A DNA stretch of 64,000 nt from Ruficoccus amylovorans (GTDB lineage: Bacteria > Verrucomicrobiota > Verrucomicrobiia > Opitutales > Cerasicoccaceae). The DNA lies in contig NZ_JACHVB010000035.1 of the NCBI RefSeq assembly GCF_014230085.1, forward strand, positions 558,001-622,000. The letters run 5' to 3'. Below are positions 43,521 through 53,151 of the stretch, piece after piece. The translations under genes were made by a program, and so were the position numbers. Every line of letters starts with the position of its first letter. Position 1 is the stretch's first letter. The notes under the pieces are model-generated. The model was not told the DNA's origin. It made no database searches and saw only the letters and a list, made by a program, of their open reading frames with translations.

Positions 43521-45608
43521 CTAGTCGTCGTCCTGCTCGTGGCCGGTGGCCCGGTCGAGGGCGTCGAGGACGATGCCGGGGGTAAGGAGCGAGGGTAGTT
43601 CGAGCGGCTTGTCGAGGTGGGGTGAGTAGATGATATTAAAGGGGACGGCGGACTTGCCGAAGCTGGCCAGGGCGGCGGTGATGGCTGGGTCTTGCGCGGT
43701 CCAGTCGGCCTTGAGCAGGGCGACGTTGTCTTCCTTCATCGCCTCAAGCACCTCCTCGGAGGTGAAGACGACGCGCTTGTTGACCTGGCAGGTGGCGCAC
43801 CAGCGGGCCGTAAAATCGACGTAGATAATGCGCTTGTCGGTGCGGAGTTTTTTCACCAGTTCGGGCGACCAGGTCTGCCAGACGAGGTCCTTTGGCGGGC
43901 TGTAAAAGCCTACCCCGAGGGAGGCGACGAGCACGATGAGCGCCCCGGCGATACCGAGGCTGCGGCCCTTACGGGCAAAGGCCCCGTAGTGGCCGTAGAG
44001 CCAGCAGGCCAGTGCCACGCCGACGAGGGCAAACAGGAGGTTGAGGAAGCGCTCGGCCTCGACCAGCCCGGCCAGAATCCAAACCAGGTAGGCGACGGTG
44101 GCGTAGAGCAGGAACGCGAGCCACTTTTTAAACGTGTCCATCCACGCGCCGGGGCGGGGGAGGATTTTGGCCAGCTTGGGGACAATGCTGAAAAACAGGT
44201 ACGGGAAGCTCAGGCCCAGCCCGATGACGGTAAAGAGCAGCACGGACTGCACCGGGGGCAGGGCGAGGGCGGCACCGAGGGCGGGGGCGAGGAAAGGGGC
44301 CGCACAGGGAGTGGCCACCAGCGTGGCGAGCACGCCGGAGAAAAACGACCCGCTCAGGCCGCTGCGGGCAGTCAGGTTACTGCCTACGCCGACCGCCGAC
44401 ATGCCCACCTCGAAGACACCGCTCATGTTCAGGGCAAAGGCGAGCAGGACGACCGTCATCCCCAGGACGAAGCCGGTGGACTGGAGCTGGAAGCCCCAGC
44501 CGAGCTGTTCGCCTCCGGCCCGCAGCACGAGCAGAACTGCCGCCAACGCCCAGAAGCTAAGCAGTACCCCGAGTGTGTAAACCAGCCCGTGGGCGAAAAT
44601 CCGCCCCTGGCTTTCGCCGCCCTGTTTAACGAAGCCCATGATCTTCAGGCCCAGCACCGGGAAGACGCAGGGCATGAGGTTCAGGATCAGCCCGCCGGTG
44701 AAGGCGAAGCCAAGCAGCACCGCGAGCGGAGTCTGTGTGCCGCTGCTCGCCGCGGGCGGCTCAGTTCCAAGCTCGGCATCGACGCGCATGGCGGTCGGGC
44801 CACCTTCGGCCAGCCAGCCGTTTTGCGAATGAAGCACGCCCCTGAGCGTCTTGATGTCGTCCGGGGCGTATTCGCTGCGGACGACTTCGAGGGTGAACGT
44901 GCCGTTACCGGAGGGTTGGAAAACCTGCGGCTGGGCCGGAGCCGTCACCGGCTCGCGGGAGAAAAAGTACACGTCTTCCGGCGTGGGATTGGCGTCCCCG
45001 TGCGGGGTCAGGGTGAGCACGAAGCCTGTTTCCGCCGTGTGGGCGTTGACGCTCCACTGCGCGGAAAGGTCCTGCGGCCACGTCTGCCGGGTTTTTTCAA
45101 AGGCGGAGGCCCACTTGCCGGGAGAGGGCTGGCCGGGCTTGACGGGGAGGGTCAGCGTCACCGTGCCCCGTCCGGGGACGCATTCGTTTTCGTCGCATTC
45201 GAGCCAGGTGACGTGACCGTTGAGGGTAAGGGATTGGCCCTTGAAATCCTTGCCCAGCGTGACGGGGAAGAGCAGGAACACCTCGCTCTCGAACACGTAG
45301 TTGATGATCCCGGCCTGTTCGTAGATGTGGGGCGCGGGCCAGCGGAAGGGGCCGGCCTCGACACCCGCCGGGAGACGGTCCCAGGTGACTTTGGTGGTCT
45401 CGCCGAATTCGCCGGGATTGATCCAGTAGGTGTGCCAGCCGGGGTCCATCTTCATCCGCAGGGCCAGCCAGGCGGTGGAGCCGGGGGCGAGGCTGTCCGT
45501 CTCGGATACCAGCTCGATCTGCGTGTGCTGGGACAGGGCAGGGCGTTTGAAGCCCGTCAGCGCCGGGACGAGAAGAAGGCAGAGCAGAATAAAGACAGGG
45601 CTACGCAT
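43521..45608 (-). CDS. DsbD/ScsB-family thiol:disulfide interchange protein
   Basis: A 695-aa membrane protein that passes reducing power from cytoplasmic thioredoxin to the periplasm. A signal peptide (MRSPVFILLCLLLVPALTGF) precedes a periplasmic N-terminal domain of the ScsB/DsbD type with GHVTWLECDENECVPG, then a membrane domain of about eight helices (CVFPVLGLKIMGFV and ATPCAAPFLAPALGA hold the conserved Cys-Pro elements), and a C-terminal thioredoxin-like domain with the redox motif CATC in DFTARWCATCQVNKR. The paired cysteines of all three relay parts are present. Transcribed alone; repeat B lies just past its 3' end. Confidence 0.92.
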   Translation of the reverse strand: MRSPVFILLCLLLVPALTGFKRPALSQHTQIELVSETDSLAPGSTAWLALRMKMDPGWHTYWINPGEFGETTKVTWDRLPAGVEAGPFRWPAPHIYEQAGIINYVFESEVFLLFPVTLGKDFKGQSLTLNGHVTWLECDENECVPGRGTVTLTLPVKPGQPSPGKWASAFEKTRQTWPQDLSAQWSVNAHTAETGFVLTLTPHGDANPTPEDVYFFSREPVTAPAQPQVFQPSGNGTFTLEVVRSEYAPDDIKTLRGVLHSQNGWLAEGGPTAMRVDAELGTEPPAASSGTQTPLAVLLGFAFTGGLILNLMPCVFPVLGLKIMGFVKQGGESQGRIFAHGLVYTLGVLLSFWALAAVLLVLRAGGEQLGWGFQLQSTGFVLGMTVVLLAFALNMSGVFEVGMSAVGVGSNLTARSGLSGSFFSGVLATLVATPCAAPFLAPALGAALALPPVQSVLLFTVIGLGLSFPYLFFSIVPKLAKILPRPGAWMDTFKKWLAFLLYATVAYLVWILAGLVEAERFLNLLFALVGVALACWLYGHYGAFARKGRSLGIAGALIVLVASLGVGFYSPPKDLVWQTWSPELVKKLRTDKRIIYVDFTARWCATCQVNKRVVFTSEEVLEAMKEDNVALLKADWTAQDPAITAALASFGKSAVPFNIIYSPHLDKPLELPSLLTPGIVLDALDRATGHEQDDD

Positions 45609-45712
45609 GCTGAGTGTGTCGGCTCAGACGCCAAAGCCTTGCAAAAGTTCCCTTTTTACAGGGCGCGGAGGGAGGTCCGGCGCCTGAATCCGCTTGTTGA
45701 CGCGGAAGCGTT

Positions 45713-46192
45713 TTACTTGTTGTGGGTGTACTGGATGGCGAGGGCGCGGAAGGTCGTGTAGTCCGTCGAGTAGCCGGAGCTGTAGCCCACGCCGCCGCCG
45801 TATCCGTAGCCATAATACCAGTCATAGGGATAGCCGGTGGTCTGCCAGAAGCTTTCGTTCTGCTCACGCGAGGGCAGAACGATGACGGCGTCGGCTCCCA
45901 GTTCGGCGGCCTTTACTCGGAACATCTGGTAAATGTTGCCCTCGTTGGGCTGGCTGGAGGCGCTGGTGTAGGTCATGATCCCAAGCTCATGGTAGGGCTG
46001 GGCGGGCTGTTTGGCCACGTAGATGACCACGTCGGCCGGATCGATCGGGGCGCTCGGAGCCGCCGTGGGCGTGCCGGTGCCGACCGGGTTGTTCAGCGGA
46101 TAGTACTGAACCTGGGGCGGTTGACAAGCGGCCAGGAAAAGGCTGCCGACGATAAGGCTGAGCGCGAGGAGGCGGTTCCGAAGCGTGGTCAT
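45713..46192 (-). CDS. lipoprotein of unknown function
   Basis: A 159-aa lipoprotein. From the chosen Met (MTTLRNRLLALSLIVGS) the signal ends in lipobox LAAC, giving lipidation at Cys23. The mature region contains VYVAKQPAQPYHELGIMTY-like strands and AAELGADAVIVLPS, a pattern seen in many small envelope proteins that sense or bind ligands, and the C-terminus is Tyr/Gly-rich (YDWYYGYGYGGG). No precise family is recognised. The longer in-frame extension upstream has no signal character and is rejected. Confidence 0.75.
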   Translation of the reverse strand: MTTLRNRLLALSLIVGSLFLAACQPPQVQYYPLNNPVGTGTPTAAPSAPIDPADVVIYVAKQPAQPYHELGIMTYTSASSQPNEGNIYQMFRVKAAELGADAVIVLPSREQNESFWQTTGYPYDWYYGYGYGGGVGYSSGYSTDYTTFRALAIQYTHNK

Positions 46193-46336
46193 GGCGTTAC
46201 ACATTGTGGATGAGGCTGAAATCTTCAAATCAAATCGCTTTTCCCGCCTATCGGCATGCGGGCATGAGCGCTTAAGCCACTCCGCGCGCGGGTTGGTTCG
46301 TTGCCGGTGTGCCATGATGTACCCGGTGGGAAAAAC

Positions 46337-46374
46337 TTGACATCCCCGCTTGAATCAAACGTATGTTTCATACG
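46337..46374 (+). promoter_or_regulatory. promoter and palindromic operator of the tetR-RND operon
   Basis: TTGACA at 46337-46342 serves as -35, with TATGTT (46362-46367) as a -10 at 19-base spacing. The palindrome CGTATG-TTT-CATACG (46360-46374) overlaps the -10 and ends 7 bases before the tetR start, the usual place for an autorepressor operator. Confidence 0.7.
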
Positions 46375-46381
46375 ATTGTTT

Positions 46382-47029
46382 ATGTCCGGTAAATCCACAC
46401 CTGAACGTCTTCTCGCCGCCGCCGAGCAGTGCTATGTGCGCTACGGCTACGCGGGTACTTCGCTGCGGGAGCTGACGACACTGGCCGGGGTGAATCTGGC
46501 GGCAGTCAATTACCACTTCGGTTCGAAGGAAGCCCTTTTGCTGGAAATGGCCCGGCTGCGGATTGAGCCGATATGCCGGGAGTGGATGGAGTTTCTGGCC
46601 CAAAGCGCTGGGGAGGAGCCCTTGTCGCTGGAGACGATTTTCGGCGGCTTTCTGCGACCGGTCGCCCGGCAGGCGATCCATCAGGGGGAGCCCAATCTTG
46701 TCTTCTTGCGCTTGCTTGGGCGTCTGATGAACGAGACCGAAGGCGTCTTCAACGAGGTGATGAGCACCTTTTTTCAAGGAATGACGGAGGCCTTTTTGGC
46801 CGCGTTGGGCCGGTGCGTGCCTGAGCTTCCCCCCGAAGAACTGCGTCAGCGTTACCACTTTGCCATTTCCTCCATTCTCGGAAGCCTCTTCCTCTACCAC
46901 CGGCTGGACCGGGGGCAGGGCACAGGCTTCGATACCGTCGATGTTTCCGCCTTCGCCGACCGCCTGCGGGATTTTGTCTGTGGGGGCTTCCGCGCTAAGC
47001 TGCCGGGCAGCCGGGAGGGTGGCGCGTGA
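46382..47029 (+). CDS. TetR-family regulator of the RND efflux operon
   Basis: A 215-aa transcriptional repressor. The N-terminal helix-turn-helix is typical: TPERLLAAAEQCYVRYGYAG, then AGVNLAAVNYHFGSKEALLL. The C-terminal ligand domain resembles the CerR/DUF1956-like group (WMEFLAQSAGEEPLSL and later ISSILGSLFLYHRL). The ATG at 46382 is chosen because an operator and promoter lie just before it; the frame continues upstream without coding character. Its stop overlaps the GTG start of the outer-membrane factor gene, so regulator and pump are co-transcribed. The inducer is unknown. Confidence 0.9.
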   Translation: MSGKSTPERLLAAAEQCYVRYGYAGTSLRELTTLAGVNLAAVNYHFGSKEALLLEMARLRIEPICREWMEFLAQSAGEEPLSLETIFGGFLRPVARQAIHQGEPNLVFLRLLGRLMNETEGVFNEVMSTFFQGMTEAFLAALGRCVPELPPEELRQRYHFAISSILGSLFLYHRLDRGQGTGFDTVDVSAFADRLRDFVCGGFRAKLPGSREGGA

Positions 47030-48549
47030 AACGCTTTTGCTCAACCGCTGCCGTGGCGCTTGTGCTTGGCGGCTGCGCGACTCCTCCCGAGAGCGAGGTG
47101 GAGCAGATGCCCGCGCCGATGTCGGCCACCTGGACCGCCGAGCACGAGGGGCTTGGCACGCCCGAGGCCGTTGAAGGGGCCGCCGGGGAGCGGATTTTTC
47201 CCGAGGGTTGGCTGGCCGACATGGATGACCCGGCTCTGAGTGCGCTCGTCGAGGAGGCCTTGGCCAACAACTTTGACCTCCAGGCCACCGCCGCCCGGCT
47301 CCAGCGGGCCGAGGCCGACGCCGCCATGGCCGGAGCCAACGCCTGGCCCCAGCTCAACGCCGGTTTCGGGGGCAATCGCCGCAAGAACAACCTCAGCGGC
47401 ACCGGGCTGGGTGGACTCGGCCTGGGGAATACTTCGTATCAGTCGGACAACTACAACCTCGCCTTCGACCTGTCCTGGGAGCTCGACATCTGGGGGAAGG
47501 TCCGCGATGGCGCCTCTGCCGCGCTGGCCGATGCGCAAGCCGCCGCCGCCACCCTGCAAGGGGCGCGCCTGTCGCTAGCCGCGCAAACCGGCAAGGCGTG
47601 GTACAACGCCGTGGAGGCGCAGCTCCAGGTCGAACTGGCGCAGGAGACCTTTGACAGCTTTTCGCAAACGGCCGAGGTGATCCAGCGGCGCTTCGAGCGC
47701 GGCGTCAGCCCGGCGCTGGATCTGCGCCTGGCCCGCGCCCAGGCCGCGATGGCCGGGGCCAATCTCGAACTGCGGCTCCAGTCTCGCGACGTGGCGGTGC
47801 GCAGCCTCGAAGTCCTCCTCGGGCGCTACCCGGCCAACGAGCTTGAGCTGGCGCAAAACCTTCCCACGGTCAACACGCCGGTGCCCGCCGGGCTTCCATC
47901 CGAGCTGCTGGAGCGCCGCCCGGACCTGATCGTGGCCGAGCGCAACCTGGCCGCCTCAGGCAAGCGGGTGAGCGAGGCCCGCAAGGCCATGCTCCCCTCG
48001 ATCAGTCTGACGGGCAGCTACGGTTACTCCTCCGCCCAACTGGGGGAATTGCTTTCGGGTAGCTTCTCGGTCTGGTCGCTGGCGGGTAACGCCGTGCAGC
48101 CGATCTTCCAGGGACGTAAAATCTCCGCCAACATCGAGCGCACCAAGGCCATCGCCGTGCAGAGCCTGGCCGAGTACGGGCAGGCGGCGCTCGACGCCTT
48201 TGCCGAGGTCGAGAACGCGCTCCAGTCCGAGGCCTATCTCGTGCGGCAGGTGGAGGCGTTTCAGGCCGCCGCGCACGAGAACACGGGGGCCGAGAACTCC
48301 GCCTGGGCCAGCTACCAGCGTGGCCTGACGGACATCATCACCGTGCTGGAGTCCCAGCGCCGCGCCTTTACCTCCAAGAGCGACCTGCTGGCCACCCGCA
48401 ACCAGCGTCTGCAAAACCGGATCAATCTCTACCTCGCCCTGGGCGGGAACTTCGGCACCGGTTCCGTGCCCGAAGCCGAGGTCATCACACCGCTGGGGCC
48501 GCGCTCACTCCCGCTTTCCGAAACAGCCACTCTTTCCAAAGCCCCATGA
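47026..48549 (+). CDS. RND efflux outer-membrane lipoprotein (OprM/NodT family)
   Basis: Outer-membrane channel of a tripartite efflux pump. It is 507 aa. A short signal with lipobox LGGC (Cys16) anchors it; two repeated TolC-type coiled-coil domains follow, with LDLRLARAQAAMAGANLEL and LLERRPDLIVAERNLAASG as family landmarks. The GTG start overlaps the tetR stop (GTGA), and the 3' end overlaps the adaptor gene (ATGA), so the four genes form one coupled operon. Confidence 0.92.
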   Translation: MKRFCSTAAVALVLGGCATPPESEVEQMPAPMSATWTAEHEGLGTPEAVEGAAGERIFPEGWLADMDDPALSALVEEALANNFDLQATAARLQRAEADAAMAGANAWPQLNAGFGGNRRKNNLSGTGLGGLGLGNTSYQSDNYNLAFDLSWELDIWGKVRDGASAALADAQAAAATLQGARLSLAAQTGKAWYNAVEAQLQVELAQETFDSFSQTAEVIQRRFERGVSPALDLRLARAQAAMAGANLELRLQSRDVAVRSLEVLLGRYPANELELAQNLPTVNTPVPAGLPSELLERRPDLIVAERNLAASGKRVSEARKAMLPSISLTGSYGYSSAQLGELLSGSFSVWSLAGNAVQPIFQGRKISANIERTKAIAVQSLAEYGQAALDAFAEVENALQSEAYLVRQVEAFQAAAHENTGAENSAWASYQRGLTDIITVLESQRRAFTSKSDLLATRNQRLQNRINLYLALGGNFGTGSVPEAEVITPLGPRSLPLSETATLSKAP

Positions 48550-49760
48550 AAAAACGCCGTCTCTTTATCGCTGTCGCCCTGCCGGTGCTGGTGCTGCTGG
48601 CCAGCTTCGCGGCGGCCGAGTTCCTGATTTTTTTCCGACCCCAACCGGCGGTCAGTGTGCCCGACCCGGTCGTTCCTTCGGTTGAGGTCATCGAAGTAAC
48701 TTCGTCGGATGTGCCGCTGATCATCCGCACGCAGGGCACGGTGCAGGCCAGTCGCCAGACCGCCCTCGCCGCCGAAGTCTCCGGGCGCATCCTGAGCCTG
48801 TCGCCGAATTTTCGCCCCGGCGGTTTCGTGGAAAAGGGCGAGGTGCTCGTCACCATCGACCCGTCCGACTACGAGGCCAATCTCGCGCAGGCCGAGGCAA
48901 ACCTGGCGCAGGCCCGCGTCAATCTCGTGCAGGAAGAGGCGCTGGCCGAGCAGGCCAGGCTCGATTGGGATGAGTTGGGGCGAGGCGAGCCGACAGACCT
49001 TGCGTTGAACCTCCCGCAAGTCGAGCGGGCCAAGGCCAGCATCCTCAGCGCGCAGGCGGCGCTCGAACGCGCCCGGCGCGACCTCGAACGCACCAAAATT
49101 CGCGCCCCCTACGACGGCCGTGTGCTGGAGCAGCGTGTGGACGTGGGCGGGTACGTGACGGGCGCGCCGGGGACTCCGGTGGGTAGCGTTTACGGGACCG
49201 ACACGGCCGAGATTCGCCTTCCGGTCAGTGATAATGAGATGGCTTTTCTGGACCTGCCCTTTCTCTTCCGCGAAGAGGGTGAAACGCCCGGCCCGCCGGT
49301 GACGCTGACGGCGGATTTCGGCGGTTCCCGCTACACCTGGGAAGGGCGTCTCGTGCGCTCCGAAGGCACGGCGGACACCCGCAGCCGCTTGCTCTATGTT
49401 GTGGCCGAAGTGCCCGAGCCCTACCGCCGCGATGCGGCTCACCCGGCCCGTCCGCCCCTCAAGGTCGGGATGTTTGTCGAGGCCGGGATCGAGGGACGGA
49501 CCCTGCGCGGGGTTTACCGCTTGCCGCGCACTGCATTGGCTGACAACCGGACTGTGCTGCTGGCCAATGCTGACAACCGCCTTGAGCGCCGTACGGTCAA
49601 AACCGTCTGGAGCGACCGCGAGCAGGCCATCGTCGAGGAGGGGCTGGAGCCCGGGGATCGCGTCGTGCTGACGCCACTCCAGTATGTCGTAGAGGGAATG
49701 CCCTTGCGGGTCGTTTCCTCTGAAGACAAGAAGCCCTCCCAAGTTCCCAATGATAAATGA
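48546..49760 (+). CDS. RND efflux periplasmic adaptor (HlyD/MFP family)
   Basis: Periplasmic adaptor that joins the RND permease to the outer-membrane factor. It is 404 aa. One N-terminal membrane segment (RLFIAVALPVLVLLASFAAA) is followed by the split lipoyl domain (GRILSLSPNFRPGGFVEKGE and later KIRAPYDGRVLEQRVDVGG), a coiled-coil hairpin between them (about 115-180, Ala/Gln/Glu-rich), and beta-barrel and membrane-proximal domains. The last codons fall in the direct repeat at 49747-49779. It lies 41 bases before the permease gene. Confidence 0.93.
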   Translation: MKKRRLFIAVALPVLVLLASFAAAEFLIFFRPQPAVSVPDPVVPSVEVIEVTSSDVPLIIRTQGTVQASRQTALAAEVSGRILSLSPNFRPGGFVEKGEVLVTIDPSDYEANLAQAEANLAQARVNLVQEEALAEQARLDWDELGRGEPTDLALNLPQVERAKASILSAQAALERARRDLERTKIRAPYDGRVLEQRVDVGGYVTGAPGTPVGSVYGTDTAEIRLPVSDNEMAFLDLPFLFREEGETPGPPVTLTADFGGSRYTWEGRLVRSEGTADTRSRLLYVVAEVPEPYRRDAAHPARPPLKVGMFVEAGIEGRTLRGVYRLPRTALADNRTVLLANADNRLERRTVKTVWSDREQAIVEEGLEPGDRVVLTPLQYVVEGMPLRVVSSEDKKPSQVPNDK

Positions 49761-49779
49761 CCGTTGACCAATGATAAAT
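49747..49779. repeat. direct repeat CCAATGATAAAT x2
   Basis: The 12-base word CCAATGATAAAT occurs at 49747-49758 and 49768-49779, separated by 9 bases. The first copy covers the final codons of the adaptor gene. Confidence 0.8.
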
Positions 49780-49801
49780 CCCCTCCCTCTTTCGCCCGCG
49801 C

Positions 49802-52800
49802 ATGATTAACTGGTTTGCCAGAAATGGAGTCGCCGCGAACCTGCTGATGCTCGTCATCTGCGTGGGCGGGTTGGTGTCGATGTTTTTTACGACCAAGGTC
49901 GAGCTGTTCCCCGAGTTCTCGCTCGACGCGATCACGGTGCGCGTGCCCTTCCGGGGGGCGGCTCCTGAGGAGGTCGAGGCCAACGTCATCAAACGTATCG
50001 AAGAGCGGATACAAGACCTTCAGGGGATTAAGAAAATGACGTCCGTCGCCACCGAAGGGCTGGGGACCGTTACCGTAGAGGTGCAAAACGACTACGATGC
50101 GCGCAAGCTGCTCGATGATATCAAGGTCCGCGTCGATGCCATCGATACCTTCCCGGAGGAGACGGAGAAGCCGATCGTCGAGGAGATTCTGATCAAGCGC
50201 GAGGTCATCGCGGTGGCCGTCTATGGCGAAACCAGCGAAGGCGTGCTCAAGCGCATGGGCGAAGAGGTGCGGAACGAACTACTCATGCTCCCCGGCGTTA
50301 CGCAAGTGGAGATTTCAGGCATCCGCGATTATGAGATATCCATCGAGGTTTCCGAGGAGGCGCTGCGCCGCTACGGGCTGACTTTCGACGAGGTGGTACA
50401 GGCTGTGCGCCGTTCCTCGCTGGACATGCCCGGCGGGCGTCTCCGCACCGAGGGCGGCGAGATTCTCCTGCGCACGATGGGGCAGGCATACGTCGGGGAG
50501 GAGTTTGAAAACATCGTGCTGCTCAGTGCGCCTGACGGCACACGGGTACGTCTGGGCGATGTGGCCACGGTGGTGGACGGCTTCGAGGACGTGGACTTGT
50601 TCACGGTTTATAACGATATGCCGGCTGTCATGCTGATGGTTTTCGAGGTGGGCACGCAGAGCCCGCTGGAAATTTCCGACCTGGTGAAAAAATACGTCGC
50701 CGACAAGCAGTTCGAACTGCCCGAGGGCATGCACATCGACTACTGGCGCGACAGCTCATTCTACCTCTGGGGGCGGCTCAACATGCTGATCGAAAACGGC
50801 GTGGTTGGGCTCCTGTTGGTCTTCGCTGTGCTGACGCTTTTCCTGCGCCCCTCGCTCGCGGTCTGGGTCACGCTGGGCATTCCGATTTCCTTTTTGGGCA
50901 CATTTCTGGTCATGCCGTGGATGGATGTCTCGCTCAACCTGATCTCGCTCTTCGGGTTCATTCTGGTGCTGGGGATCGTGGTGGACGATGCCATCGTTGT
51001 CGGGGAGAGCGTTTTCACCACTTTCCAGCGGGAGGGGCCGGGGGTGGAGTCCGCCGTGCGCGGGACCCAGGCGGTGAGCGTGCCGGTGACGTTCGCCGTG
51101 CTGACCACGGCGGTCGCCTTTACGCCGTTGCTGAATCTGCCGGGCTTCCTGGGGAAATTTGTCGGTGCGATCCCGCTGGTGATTATCCCGACGCTGCTCT
51201 TTTCGCTGATCGAGTCAAAGCTCATCTTGCCCTACCACCTGTCGCTGTGCCGGGTGGGGGATCGCAACCGCGAAAAGCTGAACTGGTTTCAGCGCATGCA
51301 GCGGTCGGTTTCGGACGGGTTGGAGCGGCACATTGACAAGCACTACCGGCCCGTTCTGCGGGTGTGCCTGGAGTATCGTTACCTGACTATCTCCGGCTTC
51401 GTCGGGCTGCTTGTGCTGACCATCGCGTTGCTGGCGGGGGGATGGGTCAAGCGGGTGGAGTTTCCGAACGTGCCCTCGGACTACATTTCAACCAGGCTTG
51501 TGCTGCCCGACGGCACATCAGCCGTTCGCACCGAAGCCGCTATTGAGCAGTTGCGCCGGGCTTTGGAAGAAGCCGTGGACCAGAGCCTGAGCGCGGGCCG
51601 CGAGAACCCGGTGGAAAACACCAAGGTCACGATCGGGCAGATGACTTTTTCCGGTGGACCGGGAGGAGCGGGGGCGAGCGGGCGCTCCAGTAACATCGGC
51701 GAAATCGTGGTCGAGCTGCGCAAGTCCGAGGACCGTTCGGACGAGGACTCCGCGCTGGAACTGGCCAATCGCTGGCGCGCCGCCACCGGCGTCATTCCGG
51801 GGGTAAAGGAGCTGACTTTCAACGCCGTGGCCGCGGGCGGGCAGGGCATGCCTATCGACGTGCAGGTCTCGGGCGGCACGTTGGCCGAATTACGCGCTTT
51901 TGCCAACGAACTCAAAGCGACCCTCGTCCGCTACGACGGCATTTACGACATTCGCGACAACCTGGCCGATTCGCAAAAGGAGATCAAACTGGACATCAAG
52001 CCGAGCGCTGAAGTCCTCGGATTGTCACGCGGCGAGCTCGGTAACCAGGTGCGGCAGGCGTTTTTCGGGGCCGAGGCGCAGCGCATCCAGCGCGGGCGGG
52101 ACGATGTGCGCGTCATGGTGCGCTATCCGGAGAAGGACCGGCAGTCGCTGGGCGACCTGGAGAACATGCGCGTGCGCACGCCCGACGGGCGCGAGGTGCC
52201 CTTCTCGGAAGTGGCCGAGGCGGAACTGGGACGCGGCTACGCAGCCATCACCCGCGTGAACCGCGAGCGGGTGGTCAATGTGTACGCCGACGCCGACAAG
52301 GACCGCATCGACCTCGAAGCGGTCAGACGCGAACTGCGAGAAAAGGTCATCCCCGAACTGCTGCTCAAGTACCCGGCGCTGCGCGTCAGCTACGAGGGCG
52401 AGGCGCGGGAGGTGCGAGAGTCTAATGTCGTCCTGCTTAGCAGCGCCCTGCTGGTGCTCTTTGCCATCTACGCGCTGCTGGCCATTCCTTTTAAAAGCTA
52501 CCTCCAGCCGCTGATCGTGATGAGCGTGATCCCCTTCGGTCTGTGCGGGGCAGTCGGCGGGCACGTATTCATGGGGCTGTTTCGCGACGGGGTTATGCCG
52601 GTCAGCCGCCTCTCACTCTTCGGGATGCTCGCGCTGGCGGGCGTGGTCGTGAATGACTCCCTCGTGCTGGTGGACTACATCAACCAGCAACGCGCCCGCG
52701 GCGTCCCGCTAAAGGACGCGGTGCGCGAGGCAGGAGCCGCCCGTTTTCGCCCCATCATGCTGACTTCGCTGACGACTTTCGTCGGGCTCGTACCGATCCT

Positions 52801-52969
52801 TCTGGAGAAAAGCCTGCAGGCGCAGTTCATGATCCCGATGGCGGTTTCGCTCAGCTTCGGAATCGTCTTCGCGACATTCATCACGCTGCTGCTGGTGCCC
52901 GCCGTTTATATCGTGCTGGAGGACATTAAGGCCCTGGCCGCACGGGTCTGGCGTTGGCTGAATGCGTAG
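49802..52969 (+). CDS. RND efflux transporter (AcrB/CzcA-like superfamily permease)
   Basis: Proton-driven inner-membrane pump of 1055 aa. It has the duplicated RND layout: one membrane helix, a large periplasmic loop, then five helices, repeated. The start MINWFARNGVAANLLML is standard. In helix 4 the motif GIVVDDAIVVGE carries the paired Asp residues of the proton relay, and the second half has the equivalent GVVVNDSLVLVDYI. The second periplasmic loop contains a Gly/Ala/Ser-rich insert near residues 617-626. Subfamily (drug versus metal export) cannot be fixed; the helix-4 Asp pair argues for HAE-type rather than heavy-metal pumps. Confidence 0.94.
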   Translation: MINWFARNGVAANLLMLVICVGGLVSMFFTTKVELFPEFSLDAITVRVPFRGAAPEEVEANVIKRIEERIQDLQGIKKMTSVATEGLGTVTVEVQNDYDARKLLDDIKVRVDAIDTFPEETEKPIVEEILIKREVIAVAVYGETSEGVLKRMGEEVRNELLMLPGVTQVEISGIRDYEISIEVSEEALRRYGLTFDEVVQAVRRSSLDMPGGRLRTEGGEILLRTMGQAYVGEEFENIVLLSAPDGTRVRLGDVATVVDGFEDVDLFTVYNDMPAVMLMVFEVGTQSPLEISDLVKKYVADKQFELPEGMHIDYWRDSSFYLWGRLNMLIENGVVGLLLVFAVLTLFLRPSLAVWVTLGIPISFLGTFLVMPWMDVSLNLISLFGFILVLGIVVDDAIVVGESVFTTFQREGPGVESAVRGTQAVSVPVTFAVLTTAVAFTPLLNLPGFLGKFVGAIPLVIIPTLLFSLIESKLILPYHLSLCRVGDRNREKLNWFQRMQRSVSDGLERHIDKHYRPVLRVCLEYRYLTISGFVGLLVLTIALLAGGWVKRVEFPNVPSDYISTRLVLPDGTSAVRTEAAIEQLRRALEEAVDQSLSAGRENPVENTKVTIGQMTFSGGPGGAGASGRSSNIGEIVVELRKSEDRSDEDSALELANRWRAATGVIPGVKELTFNAVAAGGQGMPIDVQVSGGTLAELRAFANELKATLVRYDGIYDIRDNLADSQKEIKLDIKPSAEVLGLSRGELGNQVRQAFFGAEAQRIQRGRDDVRVMVRYPEKDRQSLGDLENMRVRTPDGREVPFSEVAEAELGRGYAAITRVNRERVVNVYADADKDRIDLEAVRRELREKVIPELLLKYPALRVSYEGEAREVRESNVVLLSSALLVLFAIYALLAIPFKSYLQPLIVMSVIPFGLCGAVGGHVFMGLFRDGVMPVSRLSLFGMLALAGVVVNDSLVLVDYINQQRARGVPLKDAVREAGAARFRPIMLTSLTTFVGLVPILLEKSLQAQFMIPMAVSLSFGIVFATFITLLLVPAVYIVLEDIKALAARVWRWLNA

Positions 52970-53058
52970 TTATTTCTCAATACAATATCTCTCCGGATTC
53001 GACGGTTCCCGCTCTTGCGAAGGAACGAAGTTCCGCCTTTAACGTTTTTTAGGGAGAG

Positions 53059-53096
53059 CGCGAGAGGGTGTTTTTTTCAAAAAACACCCTCTCGCG
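53059..53096. terminator. bidirectional rho-independent terminator
   Basis: A perfect stem of 17-18 bp (CGCGAGAGGGTG plus a T-run on one arm, complementary on the other) with a tiny loop, between the converging RND permease and SSS symporter genes. T-runs on both strands allow termination in both directions. Confidence 0.9.
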
Positions 53097-53151
53097 TAAT
53101 CCTCAAAGATATCTGGACTCGCTATGAAGCGGTCAGCCCAACGGGCCCGGC

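Noticed and set aside
43692-45761. Plus-strand ORF of 689 codons opposite the DsbD-like gene
   Set aside because: Shadow frame; the minus strand has the intact redox and membrane motifs.
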